Assembly (NCBI RefSeq): GCF_932294415.1
Contig: NC_065542.1
Location: 45,163,942 to 45,227,941, forward strand
DNA length: 64,000 nt
Reading direction: 5' to 3'
From: Quercus robur
Lineage: Eukaryota > Streptophyta > Magnoliopsida > Fagales > Fagaceae
Shown: positions 54,801 through 64,000 of the stretch, piece after piece
Layout: every line of letters begins with the position of its first letter
Numbering within the stretch: position 1 is the stretch's first letter
Notes under the pieces: model-generated
Databases searched by the model: none
Told to the model about the DNA's origin: nothing
Seen by the model: only the letters and a program-made list of their open reading frames with translations
Made by a program: the position numbers and the translations under genes

Positions 54801-57800
54801 CTACTAACTTAGATACTACTGGTGGTGTCAATACTGCGATTCGTGGAGTACCTGTGTATATTCCAAACCGCCTGGATCTTGCTGAGATTGGACACCATCA
54901 ATTCTTACCTGAGAGAGATCCAAGTAGTTGGGAGCTACCGTTCTTGCAAGGATGGTTAATGGGTCAAAGCCAAGCTGATGTTCCTTCAGTGCTGCCTCTT
55001 AATGGTGATGGCAGTAGTCGTGAGCCATCAGCTCAATATATAAATTCTTCCATCTTAGCATCTCATCTGTCTACTCATAACATGACAATGCCAGGCGGCA
55101 TCAGCCTGTCTGGCATTTCTGGAAGATCTAGCTTGCAAAATCGCTTTTCAAACTCCCACCTGTCTGTATCTGATTCTGTGGAGGGTGCTGCTCAGGTTAA
55201 TGCCCCAAGTGATTGGGTTGATACTCAACCCATTATCAGTAGAATCCAGTCAGAAATCACCACCTCACTGGCTGCTGTAGCTACTGCAGAGCTACCTTGC
55301 ACTGTGAAGCTAAGAGTATGGCCACATGATGTTGAAAATCCTTTTGCCCTACTTAATGCTGAAAGATGTTGCTTAACCATACCCCATGCCGTCCTCTGTA
55401 GGTAAGCAGGAAATTTAAATATTGAGATACAACTGTTATGGTGCTTTAGTATTGCAGTGGGTATTAGTGCCATGGCATGGGTGAGGTCATGGGTTCAAGA
55501 CCCATTGAATGTGTGTGTAACTTACCAAACCAAAAAAAAAGGGTTGCAGTGGGATGGCTTTCAATTTTCAAATGTTTATTGCATTTTCTTTTAGCATAAT
55601 CTTTTTTCTTTAGGTTACAAAGGCCACCATTTGTATGGACCTGCAATATTCTTTATTAGGAGTGATGTCATTTTTACTTTTTTATCAGACATGAAGCTCA
55701 GCTTATTGAATTTTAAACAGGGTATTGCATTTAACAATTTTTTGGGCCGCATTTGTATTTGCAGTGAAATGGGTGCCCATTTTTCTCCTTGTGGGAGATT
55801 TTTAGCTGCCTGTGTTGCATGCATGCTTCCTCACATGGAGGCTGATCCAGGATATCAGACTCTAATCCATCAAGATCCTGGAGCTGGAACATCCCCAACA
55901 CGACATCCAGTCTCAGCTCACCAAGTTATATATGAGCTTCGGATTTATTCTCTTGAGAAGGCAACGTAAGGCTTCATTCCCATCATCAACTCTTGTCATG
56001 CATTCAACAGTTTCCTTCTGTTATTTTTTTTTCCTGTTAAATTTTTATATTGGTATGTCACCTATAATTTACCTTTTCTATTTTACTTTTGCAGCTTTGG
56101 TTTAGTGCTTGTATCAAGAGCCATTAGAGCTGCTCATTGTTTGACTTCTATCCAGGTCAGTTGTACTATTGGCTGAAAATTTGTGTCAAGTTCTCATATT
56201 TCAATCTTTTAAAACCACAATTCTTCATTGATCCATAAAACAACTGGGTCGCGAACGTTGAGACCCATGGTCTCAAAGGATAGTCTTGCTGTTTTTGGGA
56301 CCATTCCAACCATTTAGGCAATTGTGATTGGTCCATTATTCAAAAAATGTATTAATTTTTACTTAAAAAGCTTACTTTTTTTTAAAAAGTGTATGCATAA
56401 TAGGAAAAAAGGAAACTTTGTGAGACCTCAATGATGTGCCAGTGATTTCACCAGTGCTCCAGTTCAAATTTTATGCATGAGTTGTTCACATATAGGATAC
56501 TAGTTTAAGTTTTTGCACCATGTACATTGACGCTTTTGTGTTAACCTTGCTTCAAAAGGAACTGCAGGATGCAAGATGTCTCTGCAGTTTAATAATCCAC
56601 CAGTTTGAATGGTGATTCAAACTGTTTAATGTAGTTTGGCCAGAACTAAATCAAGACTGGTCAATGAGAATGGCCAACAATCTAAGCAGTCCAACTTTAC
56701 AGTTCTGGGTTAAGACATTGCTCATTACAACTGTGACCTATATATTATAATATGGAGGTCTTTGGCCCTCTTGTTTCTGGAATGGCGTAAAGTTTGTAAT
56801 AAGGTCAAAATGCTTTTGTTACTCATTCTGAATGTTAGTGGACATAGGTCTTTTGTATACTGCTTTTCCCTGGGCTTCTTTATCTTAACTTTGAACACTT
56901 GTAAGTATGAGTAATGCAATTTCCCATATGAAGTGATTGTTTCATAGAATTTGACAAGCCTACTTAATGAATTTTATAAATGGATTTAACTGAAGATGCT
57001 CAAAATTTGTGTAGGATTTTGCATATTGTGTAAAAACAACCCCACCTTTGAAATTTGACAGTTTATATACTGTTACCCAAATTACAGTATATACTTTGTG
57101 AATGTTCATTTGGTTTATTTAATTGATTGAAGTGTTGATACTTCAGTGTTCTGTTTGCATTGTTGCCTAAGATCCCAGAGGTAAATTTGTTTGTTACAAC
57201 CAAAAAACTTCATATTATTGTGAGCTGAACATGTGCATTTGTTGTATTTGCAGTTCTCACCTACATCTGAGCACATATTACTTGCCTATGGTCGACGTCA
57301 TGGTTCTCTTCTTAAAAGTATTGTCATTGATGGGGAAACAACATTACCTATTTACACTATTCTGGAGGTAACAGCATTTTCTTTTCATGGTTTTTGTTAG
57401 AAACTTAAATAGTTTCCTATCATGAATTTTCTTTTCAATTGCTTCTTTACTATGCTGGAAATTTCTCTGTTAGATTCAGGTTCTCTACATTTTGTTTTTG
57501 TCATTCAGGTTTACAGAGTTTCAGATATGGAACTTGTGGGAGTGCTTCCAAGTGCAGAGGATGAGGTCAATGTTGCTTGCTTTCATCCATTTGCTGGAGG
57601 AGGTCTTGTTTATGGAACAAAGGTGCACTTGCGTACTTTCAGAGAAATCTTGGTTATTATGAGTGTATATATTATTTAAATTGCAATTTTACTTTTGACT
57701 ACAGGAAGGGAAGCTTAGGGTTTTACAGTGTGATGGTGCTCGTGGTGTGAATTGCACTGGATCAAATTACATTCCTGAGGAAAACATGACTCTTGTAGGA

Positions 57801-57803
57801 TAA
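45806..57803 (+). CDS. AMBRA1: AMBRA1-like WD40 protein (fourteen exons)
   Basis: Plant relative of AMBRA1, a CUL4-DDB1 substrate receptor and autophagy regulator in animals; the plant role is inferred. Exons: 45806-45885, 45991-46033, 47809-47972, 48118-48234, 48316-48400, 53718-53826, 53950-54017, 54160-54285, 54362-55401, 55765-55965, 56095-56155, 57254-57367, 57509-57622, 57705-57803. All junctions are GT-AG and keep frame, giving 806 residues. A His/Ser-rich start is followed by REISPRTKHVPKRRWGEAS and WD repeats (STIAAAFSPDGRTLAST, HPLHPEIIASGSLDYEVRLW, GDILAVASGHKLYIW). A long Ser/Thr/Gln-rich insert in exon 9 precedes C-terminal propeller blades (GAHFSPCGRFLAAC, FSPTSEHILLAYGRRHGSLL, VYRVSDMELVGVLP). 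This N- plus C-terminal split propeller suits AMBRA1. The least certain point is the exon 3 acceptor (47808), chosen because it alone fits the phase. Confidence 0.82.
46362..46465 (-). mobile_element. tRNA-derived SINE in AMBRA1 intron 2
   Basis: On the minus strand, TAGCTCAACTAGCA (A-box position) is followed by GGGTTCAAATCC (B box) after about 35 bases, then a short body and a poly(A) tail (T run at 46362-46379). It is not a functional tRNA because the arms do not pair. Confidence 0.65.
46590..46850 (+). mobile_element. LINE 3' end fragment in AMBRA1 intron 2
   Basis: Encodes LVWKEP, then WSRVWGFTH, matching LIWKERN and WSRIWGFTH of the LINE tail at 32180-32310. It is followed by a 3' UTR with aataaagattcattac and poly(A) at about 46840. 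Confidence 0.75.
46917..47325. mobile_element. Mutator-type MITE, copy C (AMBRA1 intron 2)
   Basis: Starts GGACAAAGTTTGGTTACAAA and ends with the inverted tttgtaaccaaacttt. About 400 bp, collinear with copies A and B (9217, 9631) through gaattttgacaaatcca, ttgcaaaatttc and gttagattttcaaaatatgt. Flanks are T runs on both sides, so the expected 9-bp duplication cannot be tested here. Confidence 0.8.
47360..47560 (-). mobile_element. Possible LINE 3'-end fragment, minus strand
   Basis: The minus strand reads tatactttccttgtacttgg, then gttgtgcccatttg and taataaattattacct, which resembles 3' ends of plant LINEs. It is short with no coding part, so only a tentative call. Confidence 0.4.
49610..50697 (+). 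pseudogene. LINE fragment (no RNase H) in AMBRA1 intron 5
   Basis: Encodes [60 protein letters not shown] and CIMCRSNGETVDHLLLHCEK, the zf-RVT region, mostly in one frame at 49859-50377 but with stops elsewhere. It ends attacctatc plus A(7) at about 50683-50697. The same family as 31060-32440, inserted in the sense direction. Confidence 0.88.
50698..51375 (+). pseudogene. Second LINE fragment, adjacent, AMBRA1 intron 5
   Basis: Directly after the A tail of the first piece. Frames read LRTFNQTLLGKWLWQLKNER, FVIGDGLRLCL, FPALFLFAANKDDLVDSYLG and VYHVLLHCLRAGEIW, the connection and zf-RVT parts of a LINE in the correct order, with stops. This is more decayed than its neighbour. Confidence 0.75.
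51376..53717 (+). other. Remainder of AMBRA1 intron 5
   Basis: No exon with plausible junctions and phase was found here. 52020-52200 is rich in ctgaaat / actggt motifs and looks like decayed repeat DNA. 52395-52447 resembles the tail of the SINE at 55455 (gtgtaacttacca plus A-rich). An open frame at 51591-51941 has no recognisable domain. Confidence 0.45.
55455..55542 (+). mobile_element. SINE-like element in AMBRA1 intron 9
   Basis: Contains GGTATTAGTGCCATGGCATG, then GGGTTCAAGACC, close to a B box, then gtgtgtaacttaccaaacc and A(9). A related tail occurs at 52425-52447. Confidence 0.55.
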
Positions 57804-57983
57804 TGAACCAGGTTGTGGCCTATTCTTCATTTTTTGTTTATGATTTTTAATTTGAATTTGAAAAGCTTTGTTCTTTTTACTTTTTTATGCATACTCCCCC
57901 CTCCCTTCCCTTTTTTTTTGTTCTTATTTCTCTTTTATTCCTCCTTTCATTTGGTCACAAAACTATTTCTAACTTAATTGTAA

Positions 57984-58153
57984 GAGAAATGATATGTCTA
58001 CAACATTTTTACAACAAATACTAAGTGACAGGTTGTTACTGGTTGTTATTGTTAGGGCAAAAAAGTAATCTTAGTATTAGTTTCAAATTTGAACCAATAA
58101 TAACTAACCACCTATGATTTGTTGTAAAAATGTTGTAGATGTAGCATCTCTCT
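57984..58153. mobile_element. hAT-type MITE, copy 2
   Basis: 170 bp. GAGAAATGATATGTCTACAA and the inverted AGAGAGATGCTACATCTACA form TIRs of about 45 bp. The flanks AATTGTAA at 57976-57983 and 58154-58161 are identical, an 8-bp hAT duplication. Related to copy 1 at 37673-37852. Confidence 0.88.
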
Positions 58154-58269
58154 AATTGTAAATACGATTGTAGCTTAAGGAATTTTAACATGCTAAGAAA
58201 GCGGTGGGTTATCTTCTACTTGTCATGTGGCTGGAATCGGTGATGTTACTAGTGTGTGCGTCTATATAT

Positions 58270-58397
58270 ATATATATATATATATATTTATTTATATTAT
58301 TTGATATTTACAATAATAGGGAGGGGGATTTGAACCCTAGTTATCCTCATAAAGGAGAGCAGGAATGCCACTAAACCAGGCTCTTGGCCAGTGATCT
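58270..58397 (-). mobile_element. tRNA-derived SINE
   Basis: The minus strand has a good A box (TGGTTTAGTGGC) and B box (GGTTCAAATCC) about 35 bases apart, then an AT-rich tail that merges into a TA microsatellite. Pairing of the tRNA arms is lost. Confidence 0.7.
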
Positions 58398-59585
58398 TAC
58401 TAATATGTAATGGAGTTGATTCAATCAACATACGTTTAAAAATCATAGACCAAAAAGTATGAGAAATATAAATTAATCTTATTTGTATCTTTTGACATAT
58501 AACTAAAAAAAATTGTTTGTGTAATACAACACCTTAAGAATAGTGGTTATATGGTAAATCGTTGGCTCGTGTCAACCTTTTTCCAAGATGAAGCAATTAA
58601 TTTTGATGATTATATCTTTTTTAGCAATAAAATAAAAAACATGCGTAGATGGGCTTTGTTCTTCTTCAAAAACGGCCAAAAAAGTGTGCCTAAAGAGCGC
58701 TTCATGAATTGAGTCTTTTTTTTTGCCAAGCAAAGTGCTCAGACCTTGGGGTCCTGAACTTTGAGCTTTAAGCCTACCTAATAGGGTTGTCCACGGGTTG
58801 GGTTTGTGCCCAACCAGGAACTGACCCAACCACTTTGGGTCTCCAAAATCTAGACCCATCGCCGACCAGTAAGATGAGTTGGTTTGGGCAAGTCAGACCT
58901 CAGTTGGCGTCGGCTGGTAGTCCGTTGGACTCAGGGAAGAAGGATATGGTTGAAACATGGCGAAAGTGGCCGAAATTTGCCAAAATCTACCAGATTCTGT
59001 TGACATATGGTTGGATTTAGCAAGATCTCAAAGAGAACTAGTCGGATCTTGAAGAGATCTCGAAGGATGTCGACGAGATCTCATTGGATCTTGACATATT
59101 TGGCAACAAATGACTAAAAATTCCTCTTACCTACAAAAATCAACCTGTTTTTGATGTATTGGTTGGTCGGGTTGGCTGGAATTAGATTTTGAAGAGAAGA
59201 CTTGTCCACCAACCCTCTAGTCTCGATTGCTAGAGGCTGAGATCCGCCACTGATCGTCACTGATGTCGGGTTGATTGGTTTTCTAGTACGAATTAGATGG
59301 TTTGTATTGGGTGGATCAAGTTTCAGGTTCTGGTGGATAATCCCATACCTAAGCATGCTTTTAACAACATTGAATTTGACACTGACATTCCAAGGGTGAT
59401 ATGTATAGAAAGTCTTATTTAAAATGTATTAGTACAAAGTTAATCAACTTCAGATAATCTTGTTCAAAAGCTTTACAATTTGAAATTTGAATTGAGGCTT
59501 GTAATCTTAGTAGCTTGCTTGAAGCCATACATGATTCTCAATTAGCTTTATATATATTGTATTTAAGTTTTCATTGGGTAATATT
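58398..59585. other. Intergenic, possible hAT-like repeat
   Basis: 58782-59358 begins TAGGGTTGTCCACGGGTTGG, has paired cccaacc/gggttgg subterminal motifs and internal repeats of gatctcaa/gatcttgaagagatct. It may be a decayed non-autonomous hAT element, but no 8-bp duplication was found. No gene is seen. Confidence 0.4.
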
Positions 59586-59589
59586 GGAG

Positions 59590-59923
59590 AAATTACATCT
59601 TACTCCCCTAAACTATACTTTTTTTTTTTTTTTTTTATACTTAATCCCCTAGAATATTACCCATGTAACACTTGCTCTCCTAAACTATGAGAGTGCATAT
59701 TTACCCCTCTAAACAATTACCCATGTAAATAAAGATACCAATTAGTAGTGATTGAATTCCTTCTGTGGTTCCACATGAGAAACCAGTACGAATATAACCT
59801 ACATGTCCAATTGAACTAAACTGCGAGTTCCACTGACCCAGTGACACACCAACCACGCCCCCCTTTCTTTGTCTTTCAGGCCCCCTAAACAGAATAAGTA
59901 AGGCTTCGCTCTTTCTAATTAAA

Positions 59924-59971
<48 letters not shown>

Positions 59972-61348
59972 GGCAAAGTGCCTGTTTGAAGTAGCGAAGG
60001 CTTATGCTAAAGTAAGAAAAAAAGTACGTTAAGGTTACAAAATAAGGTCAACTGGTTAAGAAAAGTTCAGGTTATAAAATCGCTTAGCCGTTAATGAATT
60101 AATTAAGTAGTAGTAAGGCGTTAGTACGGAGTTGCGTTAGCTGTAGATATCGACTAGGCTAAGGGACAGACTTCATCTCTTCTATTCTCTTTACTCACAC
60201 CTTAAACTTTTGCTGAGTCTAACGAGGCTTGGGTGCGGAGCCTTCCACTATGGGCCGAGACTACGCAAAAGTAGAACACCATAGAAACTTCGTTGACTTT
60301 ATCATAAACCTTGATTTCGCTACGCTTAATAAGAACCCGGAATAGCAGAAATCGATTTGTGTTCCGCTTCCAAAGTCAGTCGTCTTTGCCCAAGTGTGAA
60401 TTGCAAATGACTCTCCAGTGGTTCCATTCCTTCTTACTTAACTTCTGGGTCAACCCAACCCGAATAGGAAGAAGAGGGTCAGCTAAATAGCGGGCAGCTC
60501 CACTTTGTACATTTGCTAAGGCAGACCTATTAGGCATTTTAGAAAAGGGAAGGGAGCTTCTCACCAAAGGAGGCAGTAGGGATGAAGGAGGTGGGAAGCT
60601 ACCGCTTCTAGAATGCAATCATACCTTGACTTTTTTTTAAAGCGTACCACTATTGAAATAATAAAAAAAGATTTGTGGATGAAGTAATCGAAGTAACAAA
60701 TGATTACGGTTGCGGAAACCGGAGAAAGTCGGTTACCTTTTAAATCAAAGTAGCGACGAGCCGAGTACTATGACTATTGGGGGGGAGCTAAGCTTCGTAG
60801 ACAGCTTCACTTCCTCGTCGCTTCTTTCTGGTGACTAGCTTCTCAAGTGGGTGGCTTGGTAAGCAAGCTACCTTCAGCATCGGTAAAATCCTTAAAAAGA
60901 ATAAGTCGGAATGGTGGGGAAGGAGGCCCTCCCTACTTCAATGGAAAGGGGGGAATTGCCGTTTCACAACCGCTCCTCTGCAACTACCTTTCGCCCAACA
61001 TGATCACGAACGAAGACAGAGAATTGCGTAGATAGAAGGACGAAACAATCACTTGCATTAGACACTATCCAGCAATCCTCCATCGAAGTGAATCCTACTC
61101 CAAGGTCTTCTATATGCTTTGAGAGCAGTAAAAGCCCATGTCTAACTCTAAAAGGGCTTATGCACTCCACTTTCCACAAGGTGTAAAAGAAAGGACCAAG
61201 CTAGATTATTGAAAGGAGACAGCAAGCGAGCTTACACCCCATCCCATGGGTAATAGTTTAGGGAAGTAAATGTGCATTCTCGTAGTTTAAGGGATAAGGG
61301 ATAGGTGTAAAAGGGGTATAGTTTAAGGGGTAAAGTGTAATTTCCCCT
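59590..61348. mobile_element. TIR element (about 130-bp ends) enclosing foreign DNA
   Basis: The left part, 59590 to about 59730, reads GAAATTACATCTTACTCCCC, then attacccatgtaa. The right part, about 61230-61348, read in reverse, gives GGGAAATTACACTTTACCCC, then attacccatggga. The two run collinear for about 130 bases (aaactata, gagwgcayatttac, cctaaac). Between them lie about 1.5 kb of very different composition. The element class is not determined. Confidence 0.65.
59960..61229. other. Probable mitochondrial-type DNA insert (NUMT)
   Basis: Compared with all surrounding spacer, this stretch is GC-richer and lacks long A/T runs except for the TA repeat at its left border. It has the mixed-purine texture (cttcgctacgc, agcaagcgagcttac, cggaatggtggggaaggag) that I associate with plant mitochondrial intergenic DNA. 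A minus-strand frame at 60376-60618 (80 codons, including PLLPIRVGLTQKLSKKEWNH) has no family I can name. No rRNA, tRNA or known mitochondrial gene was recognised, so the origin is an inference. Confidence 0.45.
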
Positions 61349-62460
61349 ATGCCATATCAAAATATCAATTCAAAACCAAATAATATTCACTCTTAATATT
61401 TTCATTTTATAACAAGAAGGTTTATTATATCTCATTACCAAACAAGGAGCTTATTAATTTGGATGAATCAATAACTAATAGGACAAATTATGATAAATCA
61501 AATTAAAAACTATAATTACTCAAATTTCTAATCGCAATAATATCAAATGAAAAAAAAAAAATCAAAATCATATTGTCAAAAGGAAATGATAAAAAAAAAA
61601 GACCAAGAAAAAAAGTTACGAACTAGAATTTAGTGAATATACCAAAATGGACAGAACAGACCGAAATATAGACCAAGATAAAACAAGAAGGTAATTTGTA
61701 TTAGCTAACTAACTGGTACAAAATTTTTTGAAAACTAAAAGTGATAACTTAGGCTGTTAGTCCTCCAAAGGTTGTGCCAAAAGGCTCTCCCTAATTCCAA
61801 GGGATCCACTTTGAAAGAATAAGAGCAACATCTGCACCAGGAGAAGGTTGTATAAGATGTTTAGAAACTTCAGAAACATGTGTCAGTTAGACCTGGAATT
61901 GTAAATGTAACATTGCAGACTTTTCATTCACTGTTTGATTTCATTTTATTCTTAAATGGTAAATGCTTAAGAAACTGGCATTCTCTAATATGACAACTAA
62001 ACCTAGATAATAACCTCGATTTCTTAGGTATTTTTTTCAATGCTCGTGATTAGCTAGCTAGCTTGTCAGCTTGGTGTTGAGCATCTAGGTTCATCTCTAT
62101 GACAGTATGACCTCTTTAAGGACCGGGTGGGAGTTAGATGATAGTTATTTGGGTAGGCAAATCAGAAATGGTGATTAGAACAAGAAGTGATGGAAGCCCT
62201 GAAGTGAGTTTTCATTGGCAATAATGGAATGTGGGTCATGGGCAATAAATGTTCACCATGGAAATCAAGGTCAAGGACCCAACTAAGAAATGGGGCTCTG
62301 CTAGAGAAATGATCACCGACATAGGACCTACAACAAAGAAAAGGCCACTGCACCTAAGCTTAACCAGCGGGGTTGGTCTTGGTCAGATGTGCTCCGATGA
62401 TTAAGGTAGACAGATGACTGGGAAATTCCGAAATAATGATGAAAACATAATGTACTCCCT
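61349..62460. other. Intergenic, no gene recognised
   Basis: AT-rich to about 61740, then mixed sequence. Open frames are short and without recognisable content. Confidence 0.5.
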
Positions 62461-62780
62461 ATAAGCTTGATGAGTTGTCATTTCAATCACCTAATTTAAA
62501 TTTGTCATTTTAGTTATTTAACTTTTATAGGACAATTATTTTAGTCATTTTGTTTATTGCGACTTGGAATCATTGTTAAATCTTTGAAAGCGACACCGTT
62601 TCACTTTGTGTAACATTGAAAAAAAAAAAAGCTTTAAAATAATGCCATTTTGTGAGAATTAATGATGTTTTTCAAATGAAAAATGAACAAAATGACTAAA
62701 ATAACAGCATTGCAAAGTTAACGGACTACAATGACAAAATTTAAACTTGGTGAACTAAAATAACAATCCATTAAACTTAT
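62461..62780. mobile_element. TIR element (MITE) with about 65-bp ends
   Basis: Left ATAAGCTTGATGAGTTGTCA and the inverted right end ATAAGTTTAATGGATTGTTA continue as matching blocks (aatttaaattt, gtcatt.tagt, taacttt). It is 320 bp and non-coding. No clear target duplication. Confidence 0.7.
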
Positions 62781-64000
62781 TGACAGTGAATTGTATTTTT
62801 GTCCAATTTTATCAAATTAAGTGTACATACCTTGATTGTGTATTTGTGTAATGGTCTTAGTATCTAAAGGGACTCCCTGATGGGAAATATGGGATTTTCC
62901 CCATCCTTTGAATCTGAAGGTTAGGTATGACATCCCCATTCCTTTTGGGGCGACAACAAATCTCACATCAAGCAACAAATAATGCGATGCGATTGAAGGT
63001 AGTTGTCAACAATAGTAGCTGAGATGAGTGGGATATGTACTTGTTCGGAATCCTAATTTAGGCTTTGATTGAATGGGAATGGGAATGGGAATAGCTTTTC
63101 TTATGTTTGTTTGGGATTTCACCTTAACTACATGGTCATAAAGAAGAGGTTATTAGAGTAGGGCCAACATTAGTTAGAGGTGCAGAGGTGGGAGGCTGGG
63201 AATTATCAATTACTTCAATTGAAATTTCTGACTTGATAACGGGGTGCCTGAATTGGGTTTCATTATTAGTCTATTTGAATTTTTAACAATATTATGGGCC
63301 TGAAAGTTTTACAGTTTACACCCTCCAATTGTACCCAGCTTTCACTTGCCCAAAGTAGGTGGGGGAGTGGAGCTTAATGGACGATCTGATCAGAGTTTTT
63401 TGGGTTATTATTTTTATATTGAGCTAACCATTGCTCTGCTTTCAATTTAAACTATTTATTTTCTTGTAGTGGATAGTTGGATTTGAATTCTAAGAGCATT
63501 TATATATGGGGTGCTAAAAAATTATCGTTCACTATCTTAAAAAAAAATTATTTTATCTATTTTAAGATTTCTTTTAACAATACATCTAATATCTCATTTC
63601 TTATTTTAACATACAATCTATTAAAATAATATAAACAATTTCAACCAATTTAATTAAATAAAATCTCATACACCCTTCTCTCTTCCCCTCCTATCAGTCT
63701 CTCTTCTTCAAACAAATGAATCAAAGCCTTTTAACCAAAATTAAACGACCCAACCATCACAGCACAACCAGCAACCACGACACCCAACCATAACGACCCA
63801 CAACACAGCCAGTCACAACCTATAATAACCAGCCACCCAACCACCATCGTAATCTTGCAACCACCACCCATAACCACAAATCTGCAAATCTACCATGACC
63901 CATATACATCATCAATCATTTGAAGCCTAAGGATCCAACAAAAGAGAAAGCAATCCACCCAAACCCACATCACAAAACATATTGCAAAACTCACCATTGT
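62781..64000. other. Right-edge spacer with part of a repeat
   Basis: No gene is seen. From about 63495 (agagcatttatatatggggt) the sequence looks like the left side of a Mutator-type element. It includes a CAACCA-rich block at 63720-63900 that resembles, in reverse complement, the block at 14810-15020. The other end would lie past the window. Confidence 0.4.

Noticed and set aside
58270..58397. Possible tRNA gene on the minus strand
   Set aside because: A and B boxes are present but the acceptor, anticodon and T arms do not pair. It is a SINE.
60376..60618. 80-codon minus-strand frame as a nuclear gene
   Set aside because: It lies within the probable organelle-derived insert and no family is recognised.

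Overview
The window is plant nuclear DNA. It is AT-rich, full of poly(A)/poly(T) and AT microsatellites, and its genes are split by introns. Four protein genes are recognisable from their translated exons: an AMT1 ammonium transporter, class III alcohol dehydrogenase (GSNOR), a WDR26-like protein and an AMBRA1-like protein. The 3' end of a fifth, unrecognised gene lies at the left edge. The style of the genes and of the repeats (LINEs with and without RNase H, Helitrons, hAT and Mutator MITEs, tRNA-derived SINEs) suggests a woody eudicot. An oak/chestnut-type (Fagales) genome is my guess, made from memory of similar MITEs and not proven here.

Layout. 1-613: last two exons of an unrecognised gene. 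614-3600: intergenic, with a Harbinger-type MITE. 3626-5113: intronless AMT1. 5114-16690: about 11.5 kb without a gene, holding a Helitron, two adjacent Mutator-type MITEs, a degraded hAT-like element and a long-TIR element. 16694-22777 (minus strand): nine-exon GSNOR/ADH3, with one GC-AG intron and an antisense LINE piece in an intron. 23599-25330: a young 5'-truncated LINE with an intact zf-RVT + RNase H frame and a target duplication, followed by a broken LINE remnant. 28555-35619: four-exon WDR26-like gene (LisH-CTLH-WD40), whose 4-kb second intron is loaded with LINE and MITE debris. 35620-38590: repeats. 38590-44864: a decayed long LINE split by a hAT element that is itself split by a Helitron. 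45806-57803: fourteen-exon AMBRA1-like gene with LINE, SINE and MITE insertions in its introns. 57804-64000: MITEs, a SINE, and a TIR element enclosing about 1.3 kb that looks like mitochondrial DNA.

How the genes relate. They do not form a pathway cluster. AMT1 imports ammonium at the plasma membrane. GSNOR turns over S-nitrosoglutathione and the glutathione adduct of formaldehyde. The WDR26-like protein belongs to the GID/CTLH ubiquitin-ligase family. The AMBRA1-like protein belongs to the CUL4-DDB1/autophagy WD40 family. The last two are neighbours on the same strand, but they are not paralogues and no functional link is shown by the sequence.

The most distinctive content is mobile DNA whose insertion history can be read base by base. 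Several elements have exact or one-mismatch target duplications. I found no convincing new host system. The items most worth checking are the three-level nest, the organelle-like cargo between TIRs, the GC-AG intron of GSNOR, and the overlapping upstream ORF of the WDR26-like gene.
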